A DNA stretch of 64,000 nt. It comes from a virus. The number at the start of each line of letters is the position of its first letter. Position 1 is the first letter of the stretch. Shown here piece after piece: positions 42,590 through 51,220 of the stretch. The stretch spans positions 1-64,000 of IMG/VR virus record IMGVR_UViG_3300036944_001167; one strand, written 5' to 3'. A program made the position numbers and the translations under genes. Below the pieces are notes generated by a model, which ran no database searches, was not told where the DNA came from, and saw only the letters and a program-made list of their open reading frames with translations.

Positions 42590-43204
42590 TTAGGCTGAAA
42601 GCTCTGCGACACGCAAAGCTTCTTGTGCAATTGGGGTGTTAAGGAACTGACTAGCCCAGACTTGACCTTCAGGGGTGTACAGATTGATCCGGTGTTTAAC
42701 CTCGGCCTTTTTGGCAATCTGTAGGGTGGTATTGGTACCACCGCGCACTTTCTCGGTTTTACCCACAGGAATGGCCCAATACACCAAGTACTCAACCTTG
42801 TCTTGAAGACTAGCCCCATGTATCTGCATGACGTTGCGACTGTGAAGATTGATACCCCAGTCATCCAACCCATGAAAGCTTCCGCGCGCTTCGAGTGCCA
42901 TTTGTTTGGCCTTCTCAAAGGTTGGGAACCGTTGAGCATTGTAGAAAAAGTTCTTCGGATCAGCTTTCCTGCCCCGCACCCACTCATCACACAAGTAAAT
43001 ACGTGCACCGATCTTACGGTAAAAAGGACTCAACAGAGCACCCTCCCAGAAGGCTCTATCAGCCCCTCTGGCGTCACCTGAAGATAATCCGTACCCTAGG
43101 GCATAAAAGACCACAGCAAGCTTCTGCATGAGCTTACAGACGTCTTCCGGTGTATCCCGACTCCCAACCCCTGCGAACCAACCTTTGAACTCGGGTGTGG
43201 ACAT
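42590..43204 (-). CDS. SLOG/DprA-like Rossmann protein
   Basis: This is a 204-residue protein. Near residue 12 it has FAGVGSRDTP and near residue 38 GYGLSSGDARGADRAF, the family pattern of SLOG/LOG and DprA-type folds (GSR, then SGxAxGAD). A later GGTNTTLQIAKKA matches the family GGT(x)xT element. SLOG proteins bind nucleotides or ssDNA; in bacteria some sense cyclic nucleotides in defence. The phage role is unknown. Start ATG 43204, three bases after the upstream stop. Confidence 0.7.
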   Translation of the reverse strand: MSTPEFKGWFAGVGSRDTPEDVCKLMQKLAVVFYALGYGLSSGDARGADRAFWEGALLSPFYRKIGARIYLCDEWVRGRKADPKNFFYNAQRFPTFEKAKQMALEARGSFHGLDDWGINLHSRNVMQIHGASLQDKVEYLVYWAIPVGKTEKVRGGTNTTLQIAKKAEVKHRINLYTPEGQVWASQFLNTPIAQEALRVAELSA

Positions 43205-43206
43205 GG

Positions 43207-43650
43207 TCAATCCTTAACAAGCTTGAGTTCTTTACGAGCATTCATTGCTACCTTGCCCAAGTAGTCCTTCTTATCGAAGGGGATACGGTAAACAATGGCT
43301 ACGTGGTCTGTTGTGTCGGTGCGATTCATGACGTAGTGTTCAATTGAATCGACATCGCCCACGCGAAGGTGCGTAAACACCTCGGTCAAACACCCCTGCA
43401 TCCAATCCGCATACTGCAACATGTCGTTGTTATCAGCATCGTACATGATCACATGAAGGTCGTTACAGGTGTGCTCAACATCATTGACGATGAACAAACA
43501 CCCCTCTCCCCGAGAGAGTTCTATCTCGCGGTATTTAAAACCCATTTCAAAATGCTTACCACTAAACGTTTCGATACACCCCAAATAGTTCAAAGGGTTG
43601 GTGGGTAAGATCTTCTCGTCACGAGCAAAGACAATAAAGACAACAGACAT
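43207..43650 (-). CDS. Hypothetical protein, 147 aa
   Basis: ATG with an AAGG ribosome site in a weak A/T hairpin. A mixed alpha/beta protein, coupled to the SLOG gene downstream. No family recognised. Confidence 0.7.
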   Translation of the reverse strand: MSVVFIVFARDEKILPTNPLNYLGCIETFSGKHFEMGFKYREIELSRGEGCLFIVNDVEHTCNDLHVIMYDADNNDMLQYADWMQGCLTEVFTHLRVGDVDSIEHYVMNRTDTTDHVAIVYRIPFDKKDYLGKVAMNARKELKLVKD

Positions 43651-43656
43651 AATTTA

Positions 43657-43668
43657 TTTTCCTTAAAA
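43657..43668 (-). promoter_or_regulatory. Shine-Dalgarno hairpin (weak)
   Basis: TTTT-AAGG-AAAA: same layout as the others but with only four A-T pairs. Confidence 0.35.
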
Positions 43669-43671
43669 GAG

Positions 43672-43702
43672 GGCATAAGTAATCGGGACCGAAGTCCCGA
43701 TT
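43672..43702 (-). terminator. Terminator after dCTP deaminase
   Basis: AATCGGGAC-TTCG-GTCCCGATT followed by ACTTATGCCC on the minus strand. Confidence 0.8.
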
Positions 43703-43730
43703 GCCAAGGTTATTTACAGACAGCTTCCCT

Positions 43731-44555
43731 TTAAACGCGCGGAGTGACGACCCCGGTCTGGAACATATATTTGCCTTCGCGGTCGGCGTAGGACGTTATG
43801 CAGTCTTGGTCGCTCTCGAAGAACAAGAACTGTGCAATACCCTCATTAGCGTAGATCTTCATCGGTAGGTTAGTGGCATTAGAAATTTCAATGACCACAT
43901 TACCTTCGAACTCAGCTTCGATCGGCGTCACGTTGACGATAGCACCGGCACGCGCCAGGGTTGATTTACCAACAGCGATAACCGTAACGTTACGCGGAAT
44001 GCGGAAGTATTCCACAGTACGGCCCAAAAGGTACGAGTTCGGAGGTAGGATCACGTACTCGTCGCCGGTTTCATCAGTGTGGACCACCGCATCTACCAAA
44101 CACTGGGTGTCAAAGCGCTTAGGGTCGATGATCGCTGAGTTGAGGTTGGTAAAGAGTTTGAACTCGGTAGACAACCGCACATCGTAGCCGTAGCTGGAAG
44201 TACCGAAAGAAATCAGCCGTTCCCCTTTGCGATAAAGACCACCGTCCTTTTCCACTACCTCGTCTTCCAACAATCCATTATAGTGATCGAACTTATCAGA
44301 CTCAGACAACGGACTGTCTTCACGGTAACGCACTTGGACACCTACGAAGGGTTCGATCATCGGCTTCCAGTCGATCTTGGCAAGATCCTCAGGACGCAAA
44401 CGAGTTGCGATGTAACGCTGTTCTTTACTTTCGAGTTCTTTGGGGGTATGGGTGATACCTTCCCACGCCAGTGTAGTGTCACGACCATGAACGGTGTGAA
44501 GGGCATGGCTGGGAGGAGTAGATTGAGTAGCAATCCATTTGTCGGATTTGATCAT
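43731..44555 (-). CDS. dcd: dCTP deaminase
   Basis: This is a 274-residue dUTPase-fold protein, starting at ATG 44555 after AAGGACAC. Conserved blocks in order: [42 protein letters not shown] (catalytic and phosphate-binding), [11 protein letters not shown] and [10 protein letters not shown]. These match Dcd, which deaminates dCTP to dUTP and so feeds dTTP synthesis. It carries about 100 extra N-terminal residues compared with bacterial Dcd; their role is unknown. Confidence 0.9.
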   Translation of the reverse strand: MIKSDKWIATQSTPPSHALHTVHGRDTTLAWEGITHTPKELESKEQRYIATRLRPEDLAKIDWKPMIEPFVGVQVRYREDSPLSESDKFDHYNGLLEDEVVEKDGGLYRKGERLISFGTSSYGYDVRLSTEFKLFTNLNSAIIDPKRFDTQCLVDAVVHTDETGDEYVILPPNSYLLGRTVEYFRIPRNVTVIAVGKSTLARAGAIVNVTPIEAEFEGNVVIEISNATNLPMKIYANEGIAQFLFFESDQDCITSYADREGKYMFQTGVVTPRV

Positions 44556-44636
44556 GGTAGTGTCCTTAAGGTTAAGGTCAGTTGAAGATTCCTTTATATA
44601 GTTTAGGTTTTTAATATTTTTTAATGAGGGGTGGGG

Positions 44637-44666
44637 TGGCATAAACGGGAGTGTTACCTCCCGTTT
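44637..44666 (-). terminator. Terminator
   Basis: AAACGGGAG/CTCCCGTTT followed by ATGCCACC on the minus strand, after the 44670 gene. Confidence 0.8.
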
Positions 44667-44669
44667 AAG

Positions 44670-45299
44670 TCAGTGTCTGAGTGTGAACTCGAAGTCCCGC
44701 ATACCACGCAGGGATGAGGGGTAGTAACGATTCTCTGTATACGCCGGATAGGACAGCACATCTAACCCTGTGACATATACACCTTCAGGAACCGTGTAGG
44801 TGTAGCGTTCGCCGAGTACGTTGCGCGTTACCTTTTCTTCAAAACCTGCATCCCCTTTGTATATTAGTTGTCCTGACGGACCATGAGCCCACGCATCGAT
44901 GGTTCCGATGGTTTGAGTCGTCCCGTTACTCAAGTGAATCCTGATGTAGTTGAGGTGCAAACCTTCCACTGGGTTGTTGTAATACCCGGTGAATGTTGCA
45001 CTAACCTTACGGATTTTTGATAAGGTGTCGACAGAAAACTTGCTAACCATAGGCGGGTAGTTATTTTGAACGGTCGGATAGACATCGCGGTACCATCCGC
45101 GCACACTGTCGTATACCCACCCAGAAGGGTTTGCGATAACGTCAGAGATTTGAGTGAGACTCAGTAACTCAATTCCGTCAATGACTCGCCACTCCCCGCT
45201 TTGTTTTAACAAGGTGCTCTGAGGAGTGATCCAACCAAGGTTTGTCAATCGGGCCTTAAGGGAACCTTCCGACCACTTCCCTCCTGCTTTAACTTTCAT
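44670..45299 (-). CDS. Trp-module protein 2, 209 aa
   Basis: Shares the N-terminal module (MKVKAGGKW, then NLGWITPQS, then QSGEWRVI) with three neighbours. The C-terminal ~160 residues are beta-rich and unlike the others. Probably an anchored virion surface or decoration protein. Confidence 0.7.
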   Translation of the reverse strand: MKVKAGGKWSEGSLKARLTNLGWITPQSTLLKQSGEWRVIDGIELLSLTQISDVIANPSGWVYDSVRGWYRDVYPTVQNNYPPMVSKFSVDTLSKIRKVSATFTGYYNNPVEGLHLNYIRIHLSNGTTQTIGTIDAWAHGPSGQLIYKGDAGFEEKVTRNVLGERYTYTVPEGVYVTGLDVLSYPAYTENRYYPSSLRGMRDFEFTLRH

Positions 45300-45308
45300 G
45301 ACGACCCC

Positions 45309-45821
45309 TTAAATCAAAATGCGATGTTGTACTTGTGTGGTCGGTAGATCCCGATAGGTTCTATACCACACCCGAGTAGTCCCGTACTGTGGCTGCCAGT
45401 TATTACTAACGAAGTGAAGCGGAATGTCGTTAAACATACCAATCTGTGGCCACGGAATATGCGTTTGGTTTCCCGCCATGTGGAACGTAAACCATCGTAG
45501 CGCACCTACGCCAATCTGTGAGTCCATACCCCACTCACAACTCGCCCAGATGATGTTGTTGTCAAACAGGTTAAAACGATCAGTGCTAATGTCCCCAGTG
45601 GGTACGTAGGACTGCGCATAACCGAAACGTTCTCCATAAGACGGAAAGACGTGTGTGGGGATAATCAACAGGTCAATGATGCTAGCCGGTTTGTGCGGTT
45701 CACTGACGTCCTTCCACTGACCCCCGACTTTGGTAAACACGTGTTCGCCTTTGCGCCACACGTTGGCTTGCTTGAAATGGGGCAGTGTCTTTCTCCACGC
45801 CCCACCGGTACGTAGTCTCAT
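45309..45821 (-). CDS. Trp-module protein 3, 170 aa
   Basis: N-terminal module MRLRTGGAW, then QANVWRKGE, then VGGQWKDV. The C-terminal part is Trp/Tyr/Pro-rich with no recognised fold. Nine bases separate it from Trp-module protein 2. Confidence 0.7.
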   Translation of the reverse strand: MRLRTGGAWRKTLPHFKQANVWRKGEHVFTKVGGQWKDVSEPHKPASIIDLLIIPTHVFPSYGERFGYAQSYVPTGDISTDRFNLFDNNIIWASCEWGMDSQIGVGALRWFTFHMAGNQTHIPWPQIGMFNDIPLHFVSNNWQPQYGTTRVWYRTYRDLPTTQVQHRILI

Positions 45822-45840
45822 GTTGGTATCCTAGAAGTTG

Positions 45841-46350
45841 TTAAACAGGGTCGTGGATGAGTTTGATGGTGAGTGTTTTACCGTACTGGCTCTTCAAGTA
45901 CTGATGAACGTTCTTAACGCCATCTGAAAAGTATCGACGTGTGATCGTGTCAGAACTTCCCTGGTTCGTACTTTTGAACGGTAGTCGTCCCAAACCCTCG
46001 ATTTCAACAGCGATGACTTTAGACGAGTCACCTTTAGCATACAGACCAAACTGGAAGCCTGTTTGATTGTCATCGGGTGAGTTGAAGTCACGGATCTCGA
46101 GACCACGGTAATACGCAGGAGAAACAGTGCCTGGGTCAGGACTGCCTTGTTTGTAGAAGCCGTACCACACCTGTGGGGCGTTGAATGTTCCTACCCTTAT
46201 TTGAAACGTTTCAATAATTTCATGTCGTCGAGCTATTGTCCAAACCCCGTCGATTTTGTAGTAAACAATATTTCCTCTCACCCAACTATTCAGGCGCTTG
46301 AGTTTGAGGTCGTTAACGTCTAACCAACCCTCGTTAATTCGAATCTTCAT
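45841..46350 (-). CDS. Trp-module protein 4, 169 aa
   Basis: N-terminal module MKIRINEGW, then RLNSWVRGN, then IDGVWTIA. The C-terminal domain is beta-rich. First gene of the tandem trio 44670-46350. Function inferred from its neighbours only. Confidence 0.7.
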   Translation of the reverse strand: MKIRINEGWLDVNDLKLKRLNSWVRGNIVYYKIDGVWTIARRHEIIETFQIRVGTFNAPQVWYGFYKQGSPDPGTVSPAYYRGLEIRDFNSPDDNQTGFQFGLYAKGDSSKVIAVEIEGLGRLPFKSTNQGSSDTITRRYFSDGVKNVHQYLKSQYGKTLTIKLIHDPV

Positions 46351-46413
46351 AACAACCTCTGTCGTGTCAGGGGATTAGAAAAAGGTACCTTCATAAAATT
46401 TCTGAGGATTGCC

Positions 46414-46455
46414 GGCATAACCGGGAGGTTACCCTCCCGGCTAGCTCTTTATGCC
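46414..46455 (-). terminator. Terminator after TerL
   Basis: CCGGGAGG/CCTCCCGG flanked by GGCATAA on one side and TTTATGCC on the other. Confidence 0.85.
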
Positions 46456-48665
46456 GCCCGACGCCCGGTAAGGCCACCACGCCCCATGATCTTACCCCAC
46501 GGGTTGAGGCTCTTCTGAACATGCGCCGCGTTGTGTGCACGCGCAGCTTTGATGTTGCGCAGACTACGTTCTTCCGAGGCCTTCTGGATCAGGCTGGACA
46601 AGCTGGTAACGGTGTCCTCATCCACACTGTCCATAGCGGCCAGTTTACGCGTGAGGTGTTCAAGCTTGGCTTCCAACCGCGCCACCACAAAGGTCTCTTT
46701 GGCATTAACCAACAGTTCGTAGACTTCTTCCATCTCCTTCTTCATCTTGTTAAACTGTGCCCGCTGATACAGCTCTTCAGGCGTCAGTTGTTTGTTGTTG
46801 CTAGTCACTGCAGACAACAGCTTACTGGTATCGATTCCATAGTGATCCAAATTACGACCCATGGTCACCAACCACTGTGCCAACAACCACGCAATGACCG
46901 TGTCATCATGACCGGAGGCCGCGTGATCGATTCGACCCTTCTTCACCACCAACCCACGAATCTCTTCAGACAACTGCTTGTCGTGTACCAAGTGCCCGCT
47001 GTCTTTCGCCGCATTCTGAAGAACCGGTCCGTAGAGTAGCGCACGGGTTTCGGCATTCGTGTTAAAGCCAAAGTAGCCTTTAGTCTCGTCGTAGAATTGT
47101 TCCGTCCGAGTACCCATGGGTTTACAGATGGTCTTGTAAAGGTCTGCTTTCTCATTGGAGTTCTCCACAATACGGTTGAAGATACGACGGAACGGATCTT
47201 CGCCCATGGCTGGCAACTTCAGGATCAAGGCATCAACGATCATCTGACCAGTCGACTTCTTCTCAGGAATCAAGGTGATGTTCTTAAACCGCACCAAGAA
47301 CTCTGCCAAGAAGTTAGAGAACCGAATCAGGTTAGTCTCATTGACATTGAACGCACCCACCACCGACAAGTCCTTGGTGTTAATGATCGTCCCTGCAATC
47401 CCGTCTCGACCCACCGCTTCAGAGGTATCCAACCCCAAGATGAACTGGTCGGTCTGCGTCAAGCGCTGAAGGCTGACTTCATCGACATACCAACGCACCA
47501 CGTACAACTCTTTGGACACGAAGTTGTACATCACATCCCGTACCGAGTTTTTGATCATCTCGTTGAGCTGTGGGGTCAACGGCGAGCTTTGTGTACCAGA
47601 CGTCCAGACGTTGAAGAAGTCGCGGTTTGCTCCATCACCATAGGAGTTTGCCTCCGCCATGGTCTTGTACAACCACTCGTCGGTGTAACCCAATTGGCGG
47701 TGCGAGAAGGTTGCGTTGATCAGGATCTTACGACCAGGGTTGTTCTTCGCCACCATCTCATGGAAGGCTGCTTTGTCTACACAGTCAAAGTACAGTTCAG
47801 TCCACTTAGCACCGCCGTGGATCATGTCGTACATGTACTTGCCGTCGCGGTCATCCTTCTTACCAGCGGTTGTGGTGAAGATGTTACCGTGTGGACGGTT
47901 GTGTTTACGGGCTTCTTCACGCGCTGCGTTACCGGCCGCCAGCGCAGCAGGCAAAGTGATGCCAATGAAGTTAATGAACGGACCTTCGTCGATGTGGCTG
48001 ATTGGTGAGGTCTGTCCACGACCCAGGTTGTTAGCACTGGATTCGGAGTTTTGAGCAACACCTGTGGAGTAGGTGTTCTCCCACTTCTTACAGGTGACTT
48101 CGAATTGGTTATCAGAGTCTGTACGACCCTTAGCGACCAAATAAGGTGGTAATAGATCCCGGATTTTCTTCAGACGTTCAACGTTAGCCTTACGCAGAGC
48201 ATCGTCCTTTGTGATCATGTTGATACGAGAGTTACTCGTACCCAAGAACAGTAACCAGATCATCAAACAGTCAGTAGATACCGATTTACCTGTCTGACGA
48301 GGTTGGATCAAGGCGATGTCCATGTTGTTGATAAAGGTCCATGTGGTCGCCATGTTCCCCCGGTTGGCTTTGTAGGGAACCGGGTTAGGGCCTGCCACAG
48401 GTGGAATGCGCACTACTTCACGTAAGTAGTACCAAATGTTGTACCGGCACTCCAAACCAATCTTCATCTTGTAGGCATCGGACAACACTTCAGAATGTGG
48501 GTCAACCCCAATCAATTCCGGTTGCATAATCGCCAAGGGCCACAGGCAGTTTTTAATCCCCATCTCTTTTAGCAGGGAGCTGTAGCGTAGGAAAGATTCG
48601 TTCTTTGTGGAATAATCCACTCTGGCCATCGGGTAACGATGCCAATCGTTTCCAAACAAAATCAT
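46449..48665 (-). CDS. terL: Terminase large subunit (TerL)
   Basis: This is a 738-residue packaging motor. The ATPase part has Walker A (QPRQTGKS, about residue 121) and Walker B (ISHIDEG, about residue 218) with a coupling segment (TTTAGK). The C-terminal nuclease has LGLDTSE (about residue 412), a middle acidic segment (IPEKKSTGQ) and ASGHDDT (about residue 592), the three metal-binding Asp/Glu sites. It cuts and pumps genome DNA into capsids. The position upstream of the tail genes matches phiKZ gp25. Confidence 0.9.
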   Translation of the reverse strand: MILFGNDWHRYPMARVDYSTKNESFLRYSSLLKEMGIKNCLWPLAIMQPELIGVDPHSEVLSDAYKMKIGLECRYNIWYYLREVVRIPPVAGPNPVPYKANRGNMATTWTFINNMDIALIQPRQTGKSVSTDCLMIWLLFLGTSNSRINMITKDDALRKANVERLKKIRDLLPPYLVAKGRTDSDNQFEVTCKKWENTYSTGVAQNSESSANNLGRGQTSPISHIDEGPFINFIGITLPAALAAGNAAREEARKHNRPHGNIFTTTAGKKDDRDGKYMYDMIHGGAKWTELYFDCVDKAAFHEMVAKNNPGRKILINATFSHRQLGYTDEWLYKTMAEANSYGDGANRDFFNVWTSGTQSSPLTPQLNEMIKNSVRDVMYNFVSKELYVVRWYVDEVSLQRLTQTDQFILGLDTSEAVGRDGIAGTIINTKDLSVVGAFNVNETNLIRFSNFLAEFLVRFKNITLIPEKKSTGQMIVDALILKLPAMGEDPFRRIFNRIVENSNEKADLYKTICKPMGTRTEQFYDETKGYFGFNTNAETRALLYGPVLQNAAKDSGHLVHDKQLSEEIRGLVVKKGRIDHAASGHDDTVIAWLLAQWLVTMGRNLDHYGIDTSKLLSAVTSNNKQLTPEELYQRAQFNKMKKEMEEVYELLVNAKETFVVARLEAKLEHLTRKLAAMDSVDEDTVTSLSSLIQKASEERSLRNIKAARAHNAAHVQKSLNPWGKIMGRGGLTGRRAA

Positions 48666-48726
48666 AGTCGTTACCTATTGACAGGGAAGCTGTATAGTCT
48701 ATAGGATTGGGGAGCCCCTACAAAAG

Positions 48727-48754
48727 GCAAAAAAAAAGAGGCCAGAAGGCCTCT
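48727..48754 (-). terminator. Rho-independent terminator
   Basis: AGAGGCC-TTCT-GGCCTCT followed by a nine-T run on the minus strand. Confidence 0.85.
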
Positions 48755-48755
48755 C

Positions 48756-49043
48756 TCAGAGTTGCTCCACCACGTATGTGGCGATGCCGTGATCCCGGAA
48801 CTCCCGAAACAAGATCTCTGAGTACTCGGTGGCCGATTCCAACAAAACTTCTTCGACCTTGTAGTTGGTTGCTTCTAGTACCAGCAAAACTAACTCTTCA
48901 GACAAATCCAGGCGCTGTACATCATCAGTCGCCTTTTCAAGTTGGGTCAGTAAGTTCACGACTTGAGTGTGCTCTTTCAACTCATAAACCCGACTTTTCA
49001 TTTCGGATGTCAGACTTCGCAACGTAACATTTACCATATCCAT
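48756..49043 (-). CDS. Hypothetical helical protein, 95 aa
   Basis: ATG start with GGGGAAG upstream. Acidic and fully helical; may be a small regulatory or assembly protein. No family recognised. Confidence 0.65.
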   Translation of the reverse strand: MDMVNVTLRSLTSEMKSRVYELKEHTQVVNLLTQLEKATDDVQRLDLSEELVLLVLEATNYKVEEVLLESATEYSEILFREFRDHGIATYVVEQL

Positions 49044-49082
49044 GTTCTCTTCCCCACTTTACGAATAAGAACTGTATAAAGT

Positions 49083-49397
49083 TTAAGCTGGAACGCCCAG
49101 AAACGCCAGACGATCTTCAATCAGATTCAGGCGCATTTCCAGAGCGACGATATTATCGCCGCTCAGTTGGGCATGTAGACCGTGATCGAAATATTCATCG
49201 ATCACCGATTGGATCATTGCGACTTCATGACGAAGCTCAGCAGCCTGTTGTTTACGGCTTTCCAAACGCTGTGTGCGTTCAGCAGCCGCCATTGCTTTAA
49301 CCTCAACCGGATCTACTTTTTCGATGGTGCGATGGATCTGCTTCATCTGGCGATCAAACAGCTTATCCAGGGCAGCTTCAAAGCTCATGGTGTTCAT
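49083..49397 (-). CDS. Coiled-coil protein, 104 aa
   Basis: Two long charged helices with heptad-like spacing (residues about 10-65 and 80-100). It lies behind a strong early promoter and a Shine-Dalgarno hairpin, so it is expected to be made early. Confidence 0.72.
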   Translation of the reverse strand: MNTMSFEAALDKLFDRQMKQIHRTIEKVDPVEVKAMAAAERTQRLESRKQQAAELRHEVAMIQSVIDEYFDHGLHAQLSGDNIVALEMRLNLIEDRLAFLGVPA

Positions 49398-49401
49398 GAT
49401 G

Positions 49402-49415
49402 GTTCTCCTAAGAAC
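49402..49415 (-). promoter_or_regulatory. Shine-Dalgarno hairpin
   Basis: GTTCT-TAGG-AGAAC, four bases before the ATG at 49397. Confidence 0.6.
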
Positions 49416-49444
49416 TCAAGGGTTAGATACAGGTTGTTGTATCC

Positions 49445-49463
49445 TATTCCTTTAAGTAATATA
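49445..49463 (-). promoter_or_regulatory. Early-type promoter (strong match)
   Basis: TATATTAC, six bases, GAATA, with TTTCAGATC directly upstream and GGATACAA downstream, both shared with the promoter at 60758. Confidence 0.8.
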
Positions 49464-49492
49464 GATCTGAAATTTTTTTATTTGACCAAACG

Positions 49493-49520
49493 GCATAAAC
49501 GGGAGGTTGCCCTCCCGTTT
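49493..49520 (-). terminator. Terminator
   Basis: A 10-bp stem AAACGGGAGG/CCTCCCGTTT followed by ATGCCG on the minus strand. Confidence 0.85.
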
Positions 49521-49533
49521 AGTCCAATCAGGG

Positions 49534-51213
49534 TTAACTGATCTGTTTGGTGTACATGACACCCATACCCAACTGTACGTCGGTCACTGCGGTGCGTCGG
49601 AAGAAACGGATGATAACCGGCTCTCCTGACTTAATGGCGTGTGGCGACACCAGTTCGTGGTTCCACATCTCAAGTGGGTACTCGAAGTTCTCACCGTTGA
49701 TGTAGAGTGCGAAGTGGGTCGGTTCCGGCGCACGTTGCTCCACAGCAGGATTGAACAATGGTTCGGCGCGGTAGAACACCTGGTCCAACCACACCGCGTA
49801 GTTGCTCAAACCGTTACTGAGGTCCAGCTTCCAGTTGTTGACGTTCTCCATGCGGGAGGTGGCTTTAACACCCGAACCGTACATCGGGTTTTGACCCGGC
49901 GTGTAGCGGATAGCCCAACGGTCTTCGCTGACCAAGCTGTCCGGTTGACGCAGTACGATACCGATGGTTTGGCTGTGACGGTAGTTTTTGAACTGACCAT
50001 CCACTTCCTGCATGTTGATACCAACCGTGAGGTTTTGCAGCACCCCATAGTCCGTTGGACGGAACTCGGCAGACCCTACAGCGAAGGACACCAAGTGACT
50101 CACTTCGAACCATTCTTCTCGGTCCAAGTTCATCAAGAACCAGCGCAGCCGGTAACCGTAGATGTTATCCACCCACACCGGTGCACAGAACAGCTTCACA
50201 CTGTACGCCCCGTCCATCCGCAACGTAGTGGCCTTGTAGGCCGTCGAGATGTGCTTGCCCTGGTTAGCAGTCGCCCCGTAGCAATACTCATCATCACCCA
50301 GACGGTACGTCAACACCAAGTCCAACCGCTGACCTTGTTGGGTGGCCATGTAGTTATTCAACCCATACAGGTTAAACTTACTACCGTCCACAGCCATGCG
50401 AGTTTGACTGTTGTCACTGTACGTCACCACGCCAATTGCATTGAGTGCCGACACCGGAAGGTTAATCGGGAACTGAAGTAACGACTGGTCCACTTCCGAA
50501 AGGAAGGGAGATTCCAGATGAATCGCGGTGATGTACTTGCGGTACGCATCGGTGGTGCGAGCAAAGGCACTGTTACACACCAGTACCCGCGCCATCGAAC
50601 GTACGTTACCGACTTGGTCATACGCCACGACCGTCAGCACTTCGTTGTCTGGGAGTTGACGCATGGTGTAAGCAGCCATCGGTACCTTTACCGCCTTGTT
50701 GTAGGCAGCCGGTTGTCCATCCGGGTTGTTCGGTACCTGCGCCAGCTCAAGCGGAATGTTTTCACCCAACATCTGACCGTTTTGGTCATACATGGCCGAG
50801 ATGACATTCGCGCTGTCACCGATATCTGATCCCAAGAACACCTTGACGTATTCAACCGTCGTACCTTTGAACGACAGACGAGAATCCAACGCCAACGTGA
50901 AAGGCACCACCGAGGTGTCAATGAACGCCCGGAACGACTCGCTTTGATAGCCAGGTCCCACACCCAACAGGATGTCCTCATCGTTCAACGAATCGCTTTC
51001 CAGCGGTTCTTCATAACGCCGAAGACGCGACAGCCCCGTGGTGTAATCCACACTCACCACACGCCACAGGCCCGTGGCCCAATCCCAAACTTCATCGTCC
51101 AGGTTCGGGCAATATCGACCGGTCCCATCCGGTCCGGTGTACAGCTCAGATTTGCGCCAGCGACGATGTCCCCGATCGGGGTTAATCACTGGCACCATTG
51201 GGGTAGTTGACAT
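49534..51213 (-). CDS. Large virion structural protein (phiKZ gp26 position)
   Basis: A 559-residue beta-rich protein starting after TTAGGTGAG. No named motif. It is placed between TerL and the sheath exactly where phiKZ has gp26, a virion structural protein. The operon with the next two genes is tight. Confidence 0.72.
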   Translation of the reverse strand: MSTTPMVPVINPDRGHRRWRKSELYTGPDGTGRYCPNLDDEVWDWATGLWRVVSVDYTTGLSRLRRYEEPLESDSLNDEDILLGVGPGYQSESFRAFIDTSVVPFTLALDSRLSFKGTTVEYVKVFLGSDIGDSANVISAMYDQNGQMLGENIPLELAQVPNNPDGQPAAYNKAVKVPMAAYTMRQLPDNEVLTVVAYDQVGNVRSMARVLVCNSAFARTTDAYRKYITAIHLESPFLSEVDQSLLQFPINLPVSALNAIGVVTYSDNSQTRMAVDGSKFNLYGLNNYMATQQGQRLDLVLTYRLGDDEYCYGATANQGKHISTAYKATTLRMDGAYSVKLFCAPVWVDNIYGYRLRWFLMNLDREEWFEVSHLVSFAVGSAEFRPTDYGVLQNLTVGINMQEVDGQFKNYRHSQTIGIVLRQPDSLVSEDRWAIRYTPGQNPMYGSGVKATSRMENVNNWKLDLSNGLSNYAVWLDQVFYRAEPLFNPAVEQRAPEPTHFALYINGENFEYPLEMWNHELVSPHAIKSGEPVIIRFFRRTAVTDVQLGMGVMYTKQIS

Positions 51214-51220
51214 AACTCAC

